Part shown: piece after piece, positions 22,586 through 36,038 of the stretch
How positions within the stretch are numbered: the stretch's first letter is position 1
Layout of the letters: each line of letters starts with the position of its first letter
Source of the DNA: Ziziphus jujuba
Taxonomy: Eukaryota > Streptophyta > Magnoliopsida > Rosales > Rhamnaceae
Assembly: GCF_031755915.1 (NCBI RefSeq)
Contig: NC_083385.1
Coordinates: forward strand, 18,373,001-18,437,000
Length of the DNA stretch: 64,000 nucleotides
Direction: 5' to 3'
Position numbers and translations under genes: made by a program
The notes under the pieces: generated by a model
What the model was told of the DNA's origin: nothing
What the model saw: only the letters and a program-made list of their open reading frames with translations
Database searches by the model: none

Positions 22586-25557
22586 TCATAATTTGCAGTC
22601 ATCAGTAGACTGCAATTGTTGACAATTTGGTGCTGCCGTCTCTACATGCTGCTGTGGTATCATCTGTGAAATGGCTGCTGCTGCAATTTCATGCTGTCAA
22701 TATCACAAAACACATTTATATGTGTTAAATTACTACTTCCATTATTTCTTCTTAATCACATTTATAAAAAAAATTAAAAAAATATAATGTTATATCTAAA
22801 TTTCAAGAGGTTCTTCGTCATTTGCATTTAATATTTCAGATTTTAAAAGTTATAACATTTTTACAAGGATCGTAAGTAATATAACTTTAAAAAGTATGAA
22901 TGAAACAACAAAAGAGGAAAATAATAATTTTTTGAAATTTTAAGGAAATTGATGATATTCTTAAAATTTGACGGTTCAAAATGTATATAGGTTAAACTTC
23001 ATAGAAAATGAATGATATTAGCCCTTAAAGTAACTTTTATTTTCCATTTTGCTTTTAGAAAGCAAAAGTTTCTGACAATTCTTGTTGCACAAAAATCAGA
23101 AAGTAATTTTTTTGAATAATTACAAAAATATGTAAGTTTGAAAAATGAACCTTAATTGGAGAAAAGGAATCGGGGGACATGAAGGCAGAGAGGAGCTCAG
23201 TGGTGGTGAAGTTGTGGTGCCAAGGGGGCAATCCATCACTGCTTTGATTCCCAACATCATACCCTCCTTCTAGGCTGCAAGGATCCATTTTTATATGGGT
23301 CCCATGAGAAACTGGATCATAAATTGTTGTTGAGGATTGGCCCCTGATGATCAATTCAATTTCCCAATTAAGATATGAAATTAATTTGGTCCTTACATAT
23401 ATATATATATATATATATATATGTATAATGATGCTCACCTTGGGGTTGTGTGCACACAAGATGATTCGGATCCTACACACATTTGGGTCGGGTTTTGCAC
23501 ATTGTCTGCAGGCAACCAGTTAGCAACTTCATTTTCAAAAGGGCCTGGCACCCCATCTTGTGCTTCCAAGTATATCTGCATTTTGGCTATTCCATTTTAA
23601 TATTGAAAACACATATAATACAATAGAAGGGAAAAAAAAAAAAAAACCAAAAAAAAAATAAAATTGGAGTTTGGAAAGTGCTTCTCAAAATGTAAGTGAA
23701 AACAATTAGCAATTTGGTTTAGAAAATCTAATTATTGTTTACCTGTACACCTGATGGATCGTACGTGGGCAACTGATGATTTAGTAAGTCTTTCTGAAAC
23801 CATGAAAAAACAAATATTATAATCATAAGAAGAAGATAAAGGGCTTTATATAAGGCCTTTTTAAAATGCCAGATTAGTCAAGAATGTACTGAACTATTGT
23901 AAATTTTGGTCAAATTTAATTGGATTATTGTAAAATTTAGCCAAATTTAATTGAATTCAGTCCACTCTGGTATTTAACACAGAGATAATTAGCTCTACCT
24001 TCTTTTTTGTGACACGTGCCAATGTGTTCCAAAGGTTCTTCTCACACGTTTCAAGTTCATCAATGGAATGGATTAAAAGAGGGTCTGGCTCAAAAAACCT
24101 TGAAAGTGATACAACAAAGTATACAAGGATATAAATTAGCCAAAAATTTTACCATACTCGTATTCTTGCATTAATCTATACCGATTTATACCTTAGCTGT
24201 TGCTCATACATTTGAAGCTCATGCTGCAAACTGCGTATATCTTGAGTAAGTTCCTATATGTAAATTAAGAACATGTATATAAAAATATAAGGCAAATTTG
24301 CATGACAATAAACAAAATCATTGTTTTAAAATATCTATATGTACCCTTGAAATTGCGTTCATTACCTCTAGATTTGCGTTGGTTTCCGCAGGACTGCATG
24401 AATGTAGGTTGGGAAAAGAAAATTAGGTACCAATTAAGAGAAAGTAAAGAATTAATCAATAAACATTAACCATAAAATTTTACAATTAATCATGAGAGAG
24501 AGCTAGATACCTGGCCATTTGATTTTGATGAAAAGCAATAGTTTCACTTTCAGACTTCAGAGTACTGAGGGTGCTGAGTAAAAACTACATGAATTCGAAA
24601 TGAAGATTGAAAATAGCAAATTAAAATTTGTAAGTTTATTACTTACTTTCCATATATATTTGAAGATCAAATTAATTACAGCATATATATATATATATAT
24701 ATTGGTTTATACTTTAATTACCTCCTTGTTCCGAATGACACTGCATGAGTGAAAATTACCAAAAAAAAAAAAAATTAAAAACAAGAAAATTAATGCATAT
24801 TATATATATATATATATATATATGCAGGGGTTCGCTAAATAATTTACAAAAATAATAAAATTTTCTGTAATTCATACCCTCTATCATTATCTGGCAAATT
24901 TATGTATCGGGCAAGAACATCTTCGATTCTTTTTTTTTTTTTTTTCAAAAAAAAGAAAAAAAAAAGAATATTAATGAAAAGTTCATAATAAACACATATA
25001 TCATAAAGAATTATGAACTAAAAAAAAAAATGGACAGAATGAATAACTGAGAATAAGCATAAAATAATCACGGTTTATTTACCAAAAAAAAAAAAAAAAA
25101 CAAATCACGCTTTACATGTCAGGAAAATAACCATGCTTGTATGTTGCATGGATGTATGTACCTCAGGCAAACTTATGACAGTATATATACATTATACATA
25201 AATATATACATACAAAATATTTTTTCCAAATATTCTAATTTTATCAAATTAGGGTGCAAATACCTTTTTTTTTTTTTTTTTTTTGGTTTTTTATTGGAAC
25301 GTGTTGTTTATTTTACTGCATTTTAACTTTATGGAGACAAGATATATTAATATGATCAGACTATATAAATACCTTTTTCTGCCGGAGAAGTGACTAAGAC
25401 GGCCTGATGGGGAAAACATAATGAGAGCAATATCGATGTCACATAGAATAGAAAGCTCATATGCCTTCTTGATAAGTCCATTCCTTCTTTTGGAATATGT
25501 TACCTGCCGATTTGTGTTGTTTTCTATTCTCTTTATCTGCAACTTTACACGACCCAT
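22586..25557 (-). CDS. MIKC*-type MADS-box transcription factor, AGL66/AGL67/AGL104-like
   Basis: Eleven exons join in frame to 335 aa: 25373-25557, 24878-24928, 24722-24740, 24511-24584, 24366-24393, 24192-24253, 23999-24098, 23743-23793, 23439-23575, 23151-23343 and 22586-22693. Residues 1-60 are a complete MADS domain ([52 protein letters not shown]). An I/K-like region follows with [22 protein letters not shown], a coiled-coil segment around [18 protein letters not shown], then FFEPDPL and [16 protein letters not shown]. The glutamine-containing C-terminus ends DDCKL. The short exons and the EPDP motif place it in the MIKC* S clade, whose Arabidopsis members act in pollen as heterodimers with P-clade AGL30/65/94. 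This is family knowledge, not shown here. All junctions are GT-AG. The second exon's acceptor follows about 20 A instead of a pyrimidine run. It starts 1.44 kb from the divergently transcribed FKBP gene. Confidence 0.93.
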
Positions 25558-26992
25558 TTTCTGAAATATAATGATCCTCTTTCTTCTTTTTTAAACCAAC
25601 CCAACAATGTCCAACAAACTATTATTTCCAAAACCCAGAAATTAATTTTTCCCAAAAAAAAAAAAAAAAAAATGGGAGAGAGATTTTGAAGAGGAAAAGA
25701 CAAAGGAATCGAAAAAAATAGCTAGCACACCAGATTTACATGGACTAAATTGATTTTGGCACTCATTTTGTTTTTTAATATAGACAAGGCCAAGTATTGT
25801 GATTATGGATTTTTTGAGTTCTTTTTTATGGAGATGAATTGGAGTGTGTGGAGAAAGAAAATGAGGGTGTGCTCTAATAAAAATGCCAATGGTGAGAGGG
25901 ATTAACAAGAAGGGGTCATAATAATAAATGGTTAAGAGGGGATATAATGGTGAATTGGCCTTGAAGAGTGGAAGAGTTGGTTTTGATGAATGGACGAAAT
26001 TTACTCCGCTAGCTGTTTCTAATACTACTTATCAATAACCTCACGCTTTGATTGGGTTGACTTTTTCACTTTGACCCACTTGGCCACGTCACCTTCCTTA
26101 AACCAATTCAATGAGGAAGAAAGTTTCCGATTTTATAATGTCTGTCTGCCCCATATGCATTACAAACAAACTAGACAACCTTAATACAAATCCTGCTTTA
26201 ATTTTGGTTAAATCTTCGTAGATAAATAGAAGAGGAGGTGTTATATTTAACCGTTATGTTATTTTATATAATTTCAATTATTAATTTTCATATACAATAT
26301 AAGTGAATATTAATCAATACATTATATTAAATAAAACATGTAAACTCTATGTATAAAATTTTGTTATAAAAAAGATCAAATGCACTTCATAGTGTGAAAA
26401 TTTAAAGCTGGATAATATTTTGGAGTATTAATTTTGTTCAAAAATAGTTACTCTATCATGTAATATGTCTATAAAGTGAATTTATCCCTTCTAAAGCATA
26501 ATTGATATCCTAAAATGTTATTTAACATTAAATTTTCATACTATAGAATGGACCTAATTCTTTTTATAATAAAATTGCCTATATATACATAAAAGAGTAA
26601 AATAATTTTAGATATCAAAATAATATGGTATTATGCTAATAATAGTAAAATTATTATAATAATAAAAAATTGATAAACATTTTTTTTTGGAAATAATTTC
26701 ATAAAACGTTACCTTATTAATTTTTATCAAAAATTTAAATGATGTAGAACATGCGAGCATATCATTGCCAAAACCAAGCAAAATGACATGGTTTTTTTTT
26801 TTTTTTTTTCCCTAAATTATTTAACTATTAAAGGTCAAGGCATCATCAACTCTTATCCTAATTCAACGACCAAAGATCTTTCATCGTGTGGGTCCCACCT
26901 TCACATCCAGTCTTTGTTCCGTACCTATTAAAGCAAAGAGCCTAAATTCAAAGCCAGACGACTCCAAAAGCTCTGGATAGCTTCTAGCAAGC
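25558..26992. promoter_or_regulatory. Shared upstream region between divergent MADS and FKBP genes
   Basis: This 1,435-bp intergenic stretch serves as upstream DNA for both genes. The part near the MADS gene has a poly-A run, and CCACGTCA sits near 26,081. The part near the FKBP gene has GTGTGGGTCCCACC near 26,888. No clear TATA box was found for the FKBP gene. Regulatory roles are inferred from position. Confidence 0.4.
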
Positions 26993-27773
26993 ATGGCTGT
27001 CTCTGCTGCTCTAGCTGTTACCACCGCAAAGACTCATACCCGTCAATGTTTTTTTGCTAAAGCCTCCTCTTACGAACCCACTTCTTCTTCTTCATGTTCT
27101 TTTTCTTCAAAGGCTAACAACGATGCAAAACTTTCTTTGGCTTCAAAGTTTGTAAACAAGAAGTGTGTTTTGGATGTGGGAATTGGGCTTTTAGCAGCTT
27201 CGGTTGTGTGTTTTTCACCTTTGGATGCTAATGCCACAAGAATTGAGTACTATGCCACTGTGGCAGACCCTCCTTGTGACCTCAACTTTGTTCCTTCCGG
27301 GCTTGGTTTTTGTGATGTTTCATCTGGGTCTGGTGAGCAAGCTCCTTATGGTGAGCTTATCAATGTGAGTTCTTCTTACTTCAGGTTTTTGTTAGCTTTT
27401 TTTTCGTTTTTTTTTATTGGAACATTTTAATTTTTGTTCAGTTTTCTCCTTTTTGTGCTTGAATATTGCTGTCTGGTACTTTTAAATTGATGGCATTTTT
27501 AGAGTTCCGAAAAACCAAGTTTTTTTTTCCTTTTTCTTTTTTTTTGTTTTTTTTTTGGGGGGTGTTTTGGAGTTTGGAGGATTAGGATCATAGTGTTTGA
27601 TTAAAAGTAAAATCCTCAAGCATTCGTGAAAGGCATTGAATCATGTGAAACAAGATGCCAGTCCTGCTCAATTCACCGGTCACTCAGTCTTATTGATAGT
27701 ATATTAGTCTATTGTATAACACCACACTGATTAATACAGAACTAGAGATCAATTGAAGAAACAGAGAAATGTA

Positions 27774-27804
<31 letters not shown>

Positions 27805-30190
27805 TTTTCTATGGTGCATACCTGGTATGCACCATAGCAGGGCTGTGTATATATATATATATATATTTATATGAAGAGATGAATAAAAACAAATTCCTTT
27901 CCTATTCTAAATTGAATCAGAAAAATATGTTTTCAACCAGGAAATACACAAGTTGTAGGGTATGCTTCTTGTTACAACAACAACTTGTTCTTGAGAATTA
28001 CATGAACTTTTTAATTTTGTTCTGCAATACAAACTGTTATCGGTTTTCTGGATTTGTATTCTTCTGCATTTGACAGAAGGTTTTCTATGTTCTTGGGGCA
28101 ATCTTTTTTAATTAACGCCTTGTGTTTGTTATGAGATCATATTTCCAAATTCCTATGGACTCATTTGCGTGAATCTTGTCAAAACCAAAAAAACCTATTA
28201 GGTCTTTCTGCCCCATGATGTATTAGAGTTCACTTTCAGCATATCAATCTACCTTATCCTCCACCGAGAGCCTTGATAAGACATTTGAAGTACTACTCAC
28301 TATTATAATAGTTTTAGGTAATATAGGATGTCTCTTCTGTTTGATTTTCAGTTGCTTTAATGCATATATAATTACACTAGGGATGTTTCAACAGAAACTT
28401 GGTAAAAATTCCAGGTTATAAAGGTTTTTTGTGTTACAGGTTCACTACACTGCAAGATTTGCTGATGGGACAGTCTTTGATAGCACCTATAAACGCGGTA
28501 GACCTCTCACCATGCGCATTGGTGTTGGCAAGGTAATGAAATTTGCTTAGCTATGTTTTCTTTAATTCAATTTAATCTTGATAATTGTTATTTGATTGGC
28601 AATTTTTTTTTTTTCTTTTTCCTTTTTCTTTTTTCTTTTTAACTTTTAGTTATGTATAGATCGTTACTGAGAACGTTTCTTTCTAGACATCAGGATAGTG
28701 CTATAGAGTCTTCATTTGTCAGGTTACATTGTCAACATGTCATCTTTGTTTCATGTCTGTTCAAACTACTAATGCTGTGTTATATGTTTGGTGAATTTGG
28801 TGCTGTAAGCACTAGTTCTCTGTTCTCATAATGTTACATCTTTTCATTGGTGAACTACCGATTATTTCACTGTATTAATCGAAAGGAAGAATGTTGCTTT
28901 TTGAATTTGTTGCATTCTTTGTGGACATTTAGAAGTTGATAAAATTCATTTTATCTTTCTTCTGTCATCGTTTTCTTCCTCTTCTGATGCTTGATTTTAT
29001 GCGTGCCGTATTCACCTTATGCTACCATTGTTATTAGTAGTATTCTTTTTCTCATGACTCCTTGTAAATGATACAATCCTATTGAATTCTCATGGATTGA
29101 TCAGAATCTCAGAAGTTTTTTTCACATCCAGTTTACATAGCAGCTCCTACTACATTTCAACTTTTTGGCATAGTGATGCTTAAACACGGTCATCATACAT
29201 TACATTCTAAGCAAGCAGCACCTAGAGAATCCAAATAAATAACTCTGGTCTTATAACTGTGCTTGGTTGGTATTTCCAAAGCAGTCGATAATTTGTATTA
29301 TCTCATTTGATAAAATTCTTCCTTGTACCATGAAAGATAAAGTAAGCTAAGGTAAAGAAATTAGAGATACCAATCTAACTTAAAGAAAATATGCCATTTG
29401 ACTTTATCTCTCAAAACTTTATCTTTTAAATCTTGTTTCGATCTGCAGGTCCTTAAGGGATTGGATCAGGGAATTTTAGGAGGTGAAGGAGTACCTCCAA
29501 TGGCAGTAGGTATGACTTTTAACTATTTTATATTCTGCTGCTATTTCTTGTTTTTCTATTGCTGATCATTTGTCTAAAGGAAATGGCAATATTACACAGG
29601 AGGAAAACGTAAGCTTCACATTCCTCCACAGTTGGCATATGGGCCAGAACCTGCAGGATGCTTCTCAGGTGAGGTCTTTCTATATTTGAAATTCCATTTC
29701 TTATGGTTTTCCTTTTTGGATCAGAGTATACTGACCCTCATTATTGGAGACTTCTTAAAGTCACAAATAAAATAATAATCTTAATAGTGAGGGGAAAAAA
29801 GGACAACCCAAAAAATATATATATATATATATATTACTTAACAAATATGTCTCTCTCTCCACCTCTTCCAGTTTTTGGCCATTCTATGCATGTTTGTGTC
29901 AAAATACTAGATCAGCCAGACTTAAAATTTGACTGGATTTAATCAAGTTCATTAATTTCCAACTTGATGCTGGGTTCTGATCAATTCTGAATGCTACATT
30001 GAAAAGTTTGGACTGATTTATTCCCAATGCATGAGGGAAAACTAACAACATGTACTGTCTTTCACTATGAAATTATTTGGACACTAACGTCCATTATGTT
30101 GTTCATATAGGTGACTGCAATATACCTGGCAATGCTACTCTTGTCTATGATATTAATTTTGTCGGTATCTACTCGGGAAATAGAAAATGA
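26993..30190 (+). CDS. FKBP16-1: Chloroplast thylakoid-lumen FKBP-type peptidyl-prolyl isomerase, FKBP16-1-like
   Basis: Five exons (26993-27364, 28440-28532, 29449-29509, 29600-29668, 30111-30190) encode 224 aa. The N-terminus is a Ser/Thr-rich chloroplast transit peptide. A second hydrophobic segment follows (DVGIGLLAASVVCF), ending in DANA, a lumenal-type cleavage site. The FKBP domain covers about residues 100-220: VHYTARFADGTVFDS, RPLTMRIGVGKVLKG, GGKRKLHIPPQLAYG and YDINFVGIY. Four Cys in positions typical of lumenal FKBPs (PPCD, GFCD, AGCF, GDCN) suggest disulfides. The active-site Trp of classical FKBPs is Leu (KGLDQG), so isomerase activity may be weak. The PGNATLVYDINFV end favours FKBP16-1 over FKBP13; this is from memory of the families. 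Arabidopsis FKBP16-1 is reported to affect photosystem I subunit stability. It is transcribed away from the MADS gene. Confidence 0.9.
27809..27837. repeat. Perfect 29-bp palindrome in FKBP intron 1
   Basis: CTATGGTGCATACC, one T, then its exact complement form a hairpin with 14 paired bases and a 1-base loop. AT dinucleotide runs flank it on both sides. It may be the core of a tiny foldback element. Confidence 0.9.
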
Positions 30191-31788
30191 AGGTGGCCAA
30201 ATTCTTTTGATAAAAAATAATTGGGAATCCCCTGAGTGACCAGGGGGAAACTTTCACATTGTTGGGTAGAAATTGAGGTGGGAATCCAGGAATTAAAGGT
30301 AGGCTTTCCTTTTGTACACCTGGCTTGCCAATCTAAAATCAAATTCTGTATTTGATCTGATCTTTCCTTGAAATATTTTACATAGAAATTGGTAATGATC
30401 AGCAACTAAGTTCCTTATGTAATGTACAAGTTTCTGAGAACATGTAAATTATTATCTATGTACACCATTCTCTCATAAACGAAACAGTTAAAGAACATGT
30501 AAATTATTATCTATGTACACTATTCTCTCGTAAACGAAAACAGTTCAAAACAAATAGCTTTCTACTGATTTTGAGAACTAATACATTTGAAGGTAAGTTA
30601 AGGTTGTTGTTCTACGTCATAAAATGATAATTCTCAAGGCAAAATGTGGGGCATGGTAGTTGAGCTCTTTATGAAATCTTACTAAAGAGAACATGAATCA
30701 AAGGTTTGGCTTAGTGAATAGTTCACCAAATGAATGTTACTTTCATCTTCCTTATTGGCTTGATTTTGATTTTACATTTTTCATGAACAGGATCAAGTTT
30801 GTAATGTCATTAAAGGTTTTGAACTTGAAATTGCCCTGTTTCTAGGACCACCATTTCTCTTTACGCTTCCTAAAAAGGTGAAGAAGAAAAAGGGTAAAAA
30901 TAAAAAAAAATAAAATAAAAAGAAGGTGAAAAGGAAAAAGCTGATTCCTTCTATGGATGGGAAGAAAAAGAAGGTTATGCTTTTTGTTTGACAAATTTGC
31001 TTGTCTCAGCTCTTTATAGGAGCCAAATAGATTTGAAACGCAAAACGTTGGCATTAATACTTTTGAATACTAGCGCCAAGTCATTTTACAAACCTGAAGT
31101 GATGGTTCCAGAAAGACAATATTATTTTTCTTTTATTTTCGTTTCCTAAACAAAATTAGATAATGTTCAAGCACAATGACTTGGGTTGCACCTATTTCAC
31201 TGTGAATGTTACAGATAAGAAAATCTTATTCTATGTCTATGTCACATTTTAGATATTTTTTTGATAAAAGGCTTTCATGCAAGGTAAGCTTTGTAATGCC
31301 CTTACAAGTCCACTTGGTTCACCATGTTTTTTTTGGTGTGCTTATGAAAACTTCCAACAACTCCTGCTTCATTAAGAAATATATGTTCCTTAACTTACGG
31401 TACCAGCCACCTTGCATTCTTTTCATAGAAAAGCCAGAGTCATCTTAGACACAAAGAAGAAACAATAGAGCATCATAACAGAAAATCAAGATAATATATT
31501 GAATCACTACTTGATCATGGTCCAAAAACCCAAAAAAGCCACTCACTTCAAAACTACAATGGTACCTCATGACCATGTGAAGGGTAAAGAAAGACGAAAC
31601 AGATCAAATCACTAAACCATTTTTTTATTTTTTGGGTCTTCCTATATAGAAAATGAAAATCACCTAAAAAACAAAAAACAAAAAAAACAAAAAAAAAAAA
31701 ACTACATTGGATATTTTACAGTGGTAGATTTATTGGAAAGAAAGTTTGGTATTTTTTTATTTTATTATTTTGGTGGAAGGAAAAGGAA
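30191..31788. other. Convergent 3' region between FKBP and HIPP genes
   Basis: This holds the FKBP 3' UTR with the 55-bp direct repeat and about 300 bases of presumed HIPP 3' UTR at its right end. I see no other gene. Confidence 0.6.
30438..30549 (+). repeat. 55-bp direct tandem repeat in the FKBP 3' region
   Basis: GAACATGTAAATTATTATCT starts at 30,438 and again at 30,493. The rest of each unit (ATGTACAC.ATTCTCTC.TAAACGAAA) differs by only a few bases. Confidence 0.9.
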
Positions 31789-32359
31789 CTACATGATAGA
31801 GCAAGCATTTGGGTTGTCATCGCTGAACATGGAGGTATAAGGATCTTCATATCTGGTCACAGTGCCTGTTGTTGCGGTGTATTCCACATTCCTAACATAT
31901 CCAGCAGGTGCTTTCTTGTCATAAGCCTGAGCTGTGTAAGGCTGTGCCACTAGGTTGTATGGAACATATGGCCATAATTCTGCTTTTTTCCCTGTTGATT
32001 TTGCCTTCTTCAGCACTTTGCTTGCTTCAACATACCCCGTTACAGTCACCTTCTGTTGCTTTCTGTTTATATCCACAGATTTAACTCCTGCATATCACAG
32101 TTTCAATCTCAAATTCAGCAAATTTTCTCAGTTTTTTTTTCCATGAAATATTGATAAAGGGAACAGAGTGAAAACACAGAGAATTTCCTTGAAATTACAT
32201 ACCACTTAATGAAGAGAGTGCTTTCTTGACCTTAAGCTCACAGCCATCGCAGTCCATTCTAACCTTGAGTTCAACAGTCTGCAATTGCTTCTTCTTCTTG
32301 TATTTTTGAGTGCTTCCCATTAAATCAGACAAATACTCCAAAGTTCCTCCAACTCCCAT
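31789..32359 (-). CDS. Heavy-metal-associated isoprenylated plant protein (HIPP, HIPP20/22/23-like)
   Basis: Two exons (32203-32359 and 31789-32087) encode 151 aa starting MGVGGTLEYLSDLMG. An HMA domain covers about residues 27-95: the start QLQTVELKVRMDCDGCELKV holds the metal-binding MDCDGC (MxCxxC) pair. After it come VKSVDINRKQQKVTVTGYV and the conserved KKAELWPYVPYNLVAQPY. The protein ends SDDNPNACSIM, a CaaX box for farnesylation, which should anchor it to membranes. The family binds soft metals such as Cd, Cu or Zn and some members bind transcription factors; the metal here is unknown. Length, one intron and the end sequence fit the HIPP20-27 group. A candidate TATA box lies about 430 bases upstream. 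Confidence 0.94.
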
Positions 32360-32552
32360 TTTTTTTTTTTTTTTTTCTATGCTTTCAGAATTTTCTTTCT
32401 GAGGAAATGGTTATGAAGAGGATGAAAATGAAAAACCAGAAAGAAAATTACTGAGATTGACAGCAAAGAACAAATGCTTGAACGCTTTTGAGAAACAAGT
32501 GTAAAGGTGAAACTAGAACAGCAGATGGGCTTGTAGAAATGGTAGAGAGCAA

Positions 32553-32556
<4 letters not shown>

Positions 32557-32590
<34 letters not shown>

Positions 32591-32610
32591 AGAGAGAGAG
32601 AGAGAGAAAG
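32557..32610. repeat. (AT)n and (GA)n microsatellites in the HIPP leader region
   Basis: An AT run is followed by an AGAG run, about 200-250 bases upstream of the HIPP start and downstream of its likely TATA box. They would lie in the 5' UTR if that promoter is used. Confidence 0.85.
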
Positions 32611-32787
32611 TGAGAGGGGGGGAGAACAATAATGGGGTTGGTTTTGTCTAAGAAAGTGCAAGGAACTTCCTTGTTTACAATGGATTCCTTCCTTGCCTTA
32701 CAACATACTGAGGAAAAAGCTTCAAAGGCTGCTCTAATAACCTTCTTTAAGTTCCTCTTGAGATCTTTCTTTTACACAGGCCTGCTT

Positions 32788-32796
32788 CTTATATAG
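32788..32796 (-). promoter_or_regulatory. Candidate TATA box of the HIPP gene
   Basis: On the minus strand the sequence reads GGCCTATATAAGAAG, a strong TATATAAG match, about 430 bases upstream of the HIPP ATG. The transcription start itself was not located. Confidence 0.45.
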
Positions 32797-33798
32797 GCCT
32801 TTTCATCAGATTCAAACACAGAAAAAAGGTGGTGGCGCCCCCAAAAATAGCATTAAGAAAAGCTTTAATATTGATTCTTGTTTTTGTTTTTTAACTTTTT
32901 TTTTAATAAATAAATAAATATCTGGAAGGTTTCTCTTGAATTATGAACTATAATAGTGGTTTCTTGTTTTCTTAACAGGGAAAACTTTCTTCTTAATGAA
33001 CAAGATAGGAAACAAATTAATAAATTTTTTTTTTTTTTTTTTGCATTTATGCCCCTGTATGTTTTGGTACGTGCATATTTGTATTGTACCTCTCCCAACA
33101 GTATCAACGACGTGAATATTATAATTTTAGATGGTGGACCAAGTGTAATATAAACTATTAACGTTAATTCTCTTTCTATTTTATAAACCATTCATATATA
33201 TTTTTCTCTTTCTTTTTTAGAATTGCATAGATATCTTCTAAGACCCCTACGAATTAGTATGATATTTAAAAGCATAAAGACATCTGTACGTACAAAACAT
33301 ATTATGCTTATTTTTTCTCTTTTCAATTTATAAATCAACTGGAATATTCAAAATTTTGTATATTAAAAAATTGTATCTATATAATATATACCCTAAATTT
33401 TATAGAAGACAAAAGTTCTTTTGAAATACTTTCAATATGAAGAAATATTAATGAGAAATATCGTACCATTAGATTTTTCTTTATTGATCATTTTATTAAT
33501 CATTTTAAAAGGATAATACTTAAAAATATATTAGAGCTTTATTTAAATTCATCTGATTTTATTTTGATTTTTTAAAATTTTAGTATTTTTATTGAATTCA
33601 TATAGTCTCTTAAAATAGTTCAAAAATTAATATTAAAATATTCAATGTTAAAACTATTATAATATCCTAATAGGAGATTGTTTGGAAATATCATTAAACA
33701 TCACATAATAAAGCAAGGCAAACTTGAAAATCTACACAAAGCAAGGGATTGAAATGCAAAAGGAAAATAAAATAAAAAGAAATAAGAGTGATAGTAAA

Positions 33799-33833
<35 letters not shown>

Positions 33834-35982
33834 AAGGGACGCAAAAAACTTGTCCAAGAATTAAAACCAAGTAAAATAAATAATAAGTAAATCAATGAAA
33901 GCAACATTATGGAAAGAGAGAGAACTTGAATTCAAAGTCTAAAATTTAAAAATGATTAGCAACAAACGCTTGAAAAATAATCATTTTGAGAAAGTGAAAG
34001 CAGCTTGCCACGTTCTGAGAAACAACAACACCAAAAACATACCCCAAATAAAAAATAAGAAATAAAAATTATATATATATAGTGAATCGATGGCTGCCAC
34101 GTGGATATAACCAACGGTGGGGATCCTTAAGAGGTGCCTAACAGGAAGCTTGGTTTAGCGAGTAGGTAGGTCTCCCTTTTTAACTTGGTGTGAGTTGGTT
34201 TTGGGTTGGCTTTTTAATTGGTCAGCACCATATAAAAAGTAGCCTAAAAGGAATAGGGGGTATCATCAAAATGTCACTTTTGCCACGCTCCTTCATGGAA
34301 CAATGAGGTAATGATGAGTGGGTTTTTGGGGTATTTGTAAAATGAGAGTGACAGGTGGGAGCGTGTAATTGGTGCCGCTGTATCGTGCAAAACGCTCCCC
34401 CGCCCCAAAATTGGTATTAGTTTTCAGAGGCACAACCAACAGACGCGTTTGGCTGCGGACACAGCTGCAGACCAGCTGTTTTCACATCCTTCAATTTTTT
34501 TTATTTTTTTATTTTTTATTTTTTATTTTTTATTTTCGATGCTTCCCAGTTCCCATCTCCTCCCATACTCTCTGTCGACCCCAAATTTTCCTCTAAATTT
34601 TAATTTCCAACCCCAAAAAATAAATAAGAATAATGCTTGTATAATGCATGGTTACATTAAGGTATGTCATGTCTCCTAACAACCATATGTTTGGGTGCCT
34701 TTAATTTGGAGTCTAATAGTAAAGTATTTGGTCTATAAACCTATTATAATATATGGTTTAAAAAAAAAATTAAAAAAATTAAAAAAAAAAAAAGCTGTAT
34801 TGTATAAGTCAATAGATGCGAATGATGCTACAAGTATCATGTTTGTTTTTACATCAATGGTTAACAAATTAATATAACTTCCTAATGAACAAATTAATGT
34901 AAACTAAATATACAAAAAGTAAACCCATAAAAAATTATAATATATAAATTTGATGACCCTTATATTATCCATCAGTACATTAATTAATTGAGTTTAAGAA
35001 GCAAGAGTGCATAATTATACTGCCTTTGCTTCTTAAACTATACGAGTAAAATCCTATTTTTCCATCCACTGGAAACTGTTATGACATGAATATATATGTT
35101 AAAAGAAATGGAAACACCCACTTGCACTATGATTACACCCACTTGCACTATGATTATAGAGTTCACAACAGTTAATAAAACAAACACATGGTTCAAGCAA
35201 TTAGGGCTTGAAAAAAGTTGTAAAATATATATTTTATCTAAACAAATGAAGTTAAATTTTTCCTTTTTTTTTTTTTTGGCAAAAGAGTTAATTTTGTTCA
35301 TAAATTCCATTAATTAATTATCTAAAAATTAATAGTGGATGTAATTGTCAATTAGTTAATTGCTTGGTCCCCATTGAGGCCATGATCCTCCTGTACTGAT
35401 CAGATGTATAGGCAGACAGCCATCCCAATCTCTATGTCTACAACTTAATTAATTAATTAATCAATCATGGAAGTTCTTGCATGCAGTCTTGCCTCTTTTC
35501 AAAAAACAAAAAAACGGATTACTTTTTTAAAGCAATCCAAATGAAGATGGGAAAGATTTTTTTTTTCCCCCCCAAAAGCATGTACTTATAATTTTACCTC
35601 TTTTAGGGTTATCGTAGTATATACCAAATTATAATTCAACAGCACATAAATTGGAAAAACGTGACGATCCATAAAGCATCTTTTCAAAGAACGAGCAGAT
35701 TCATCTCAAATTTCATTTTTAGCACATCTTTTATATGCAGAACTGTGTACTCAAAATCATATACGTGCCAAACTTGTAAAAAGTAATATATTGTTAACCT
35801 ATCTTTTAATAGTTTATGCTTATGGTTTAGCCCGTGGTTGATAATAAAATTTTGATGGTAAAACAGTTATATCAACCTAATATGAGTTTGATTATATGTA
35901 CCATATAAAATATTACAAATCAGAATATAATGCAAATAAGATATTGTAGATTGGTCATTTACATGTTATCATGATTTATTTG

Positions 35983-35985
<3 letters not shown>

Positions 35986-36030
<45 letters not shown>
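35986..36030. repeat. (AT)n microsatellite, about 22 units
   Basis: This is the longest uninterrupted AT run of the window. Confidence 0.95.

Positions 36031-36038
<8 letters not shown>

Noticed and set aside
34369..34680. Open frames of about 75 codons starting MVPLYRAKRS
   Set aside because: They run into poly-T derived Phe-rich sequence with no domain; no splice continuation seen.
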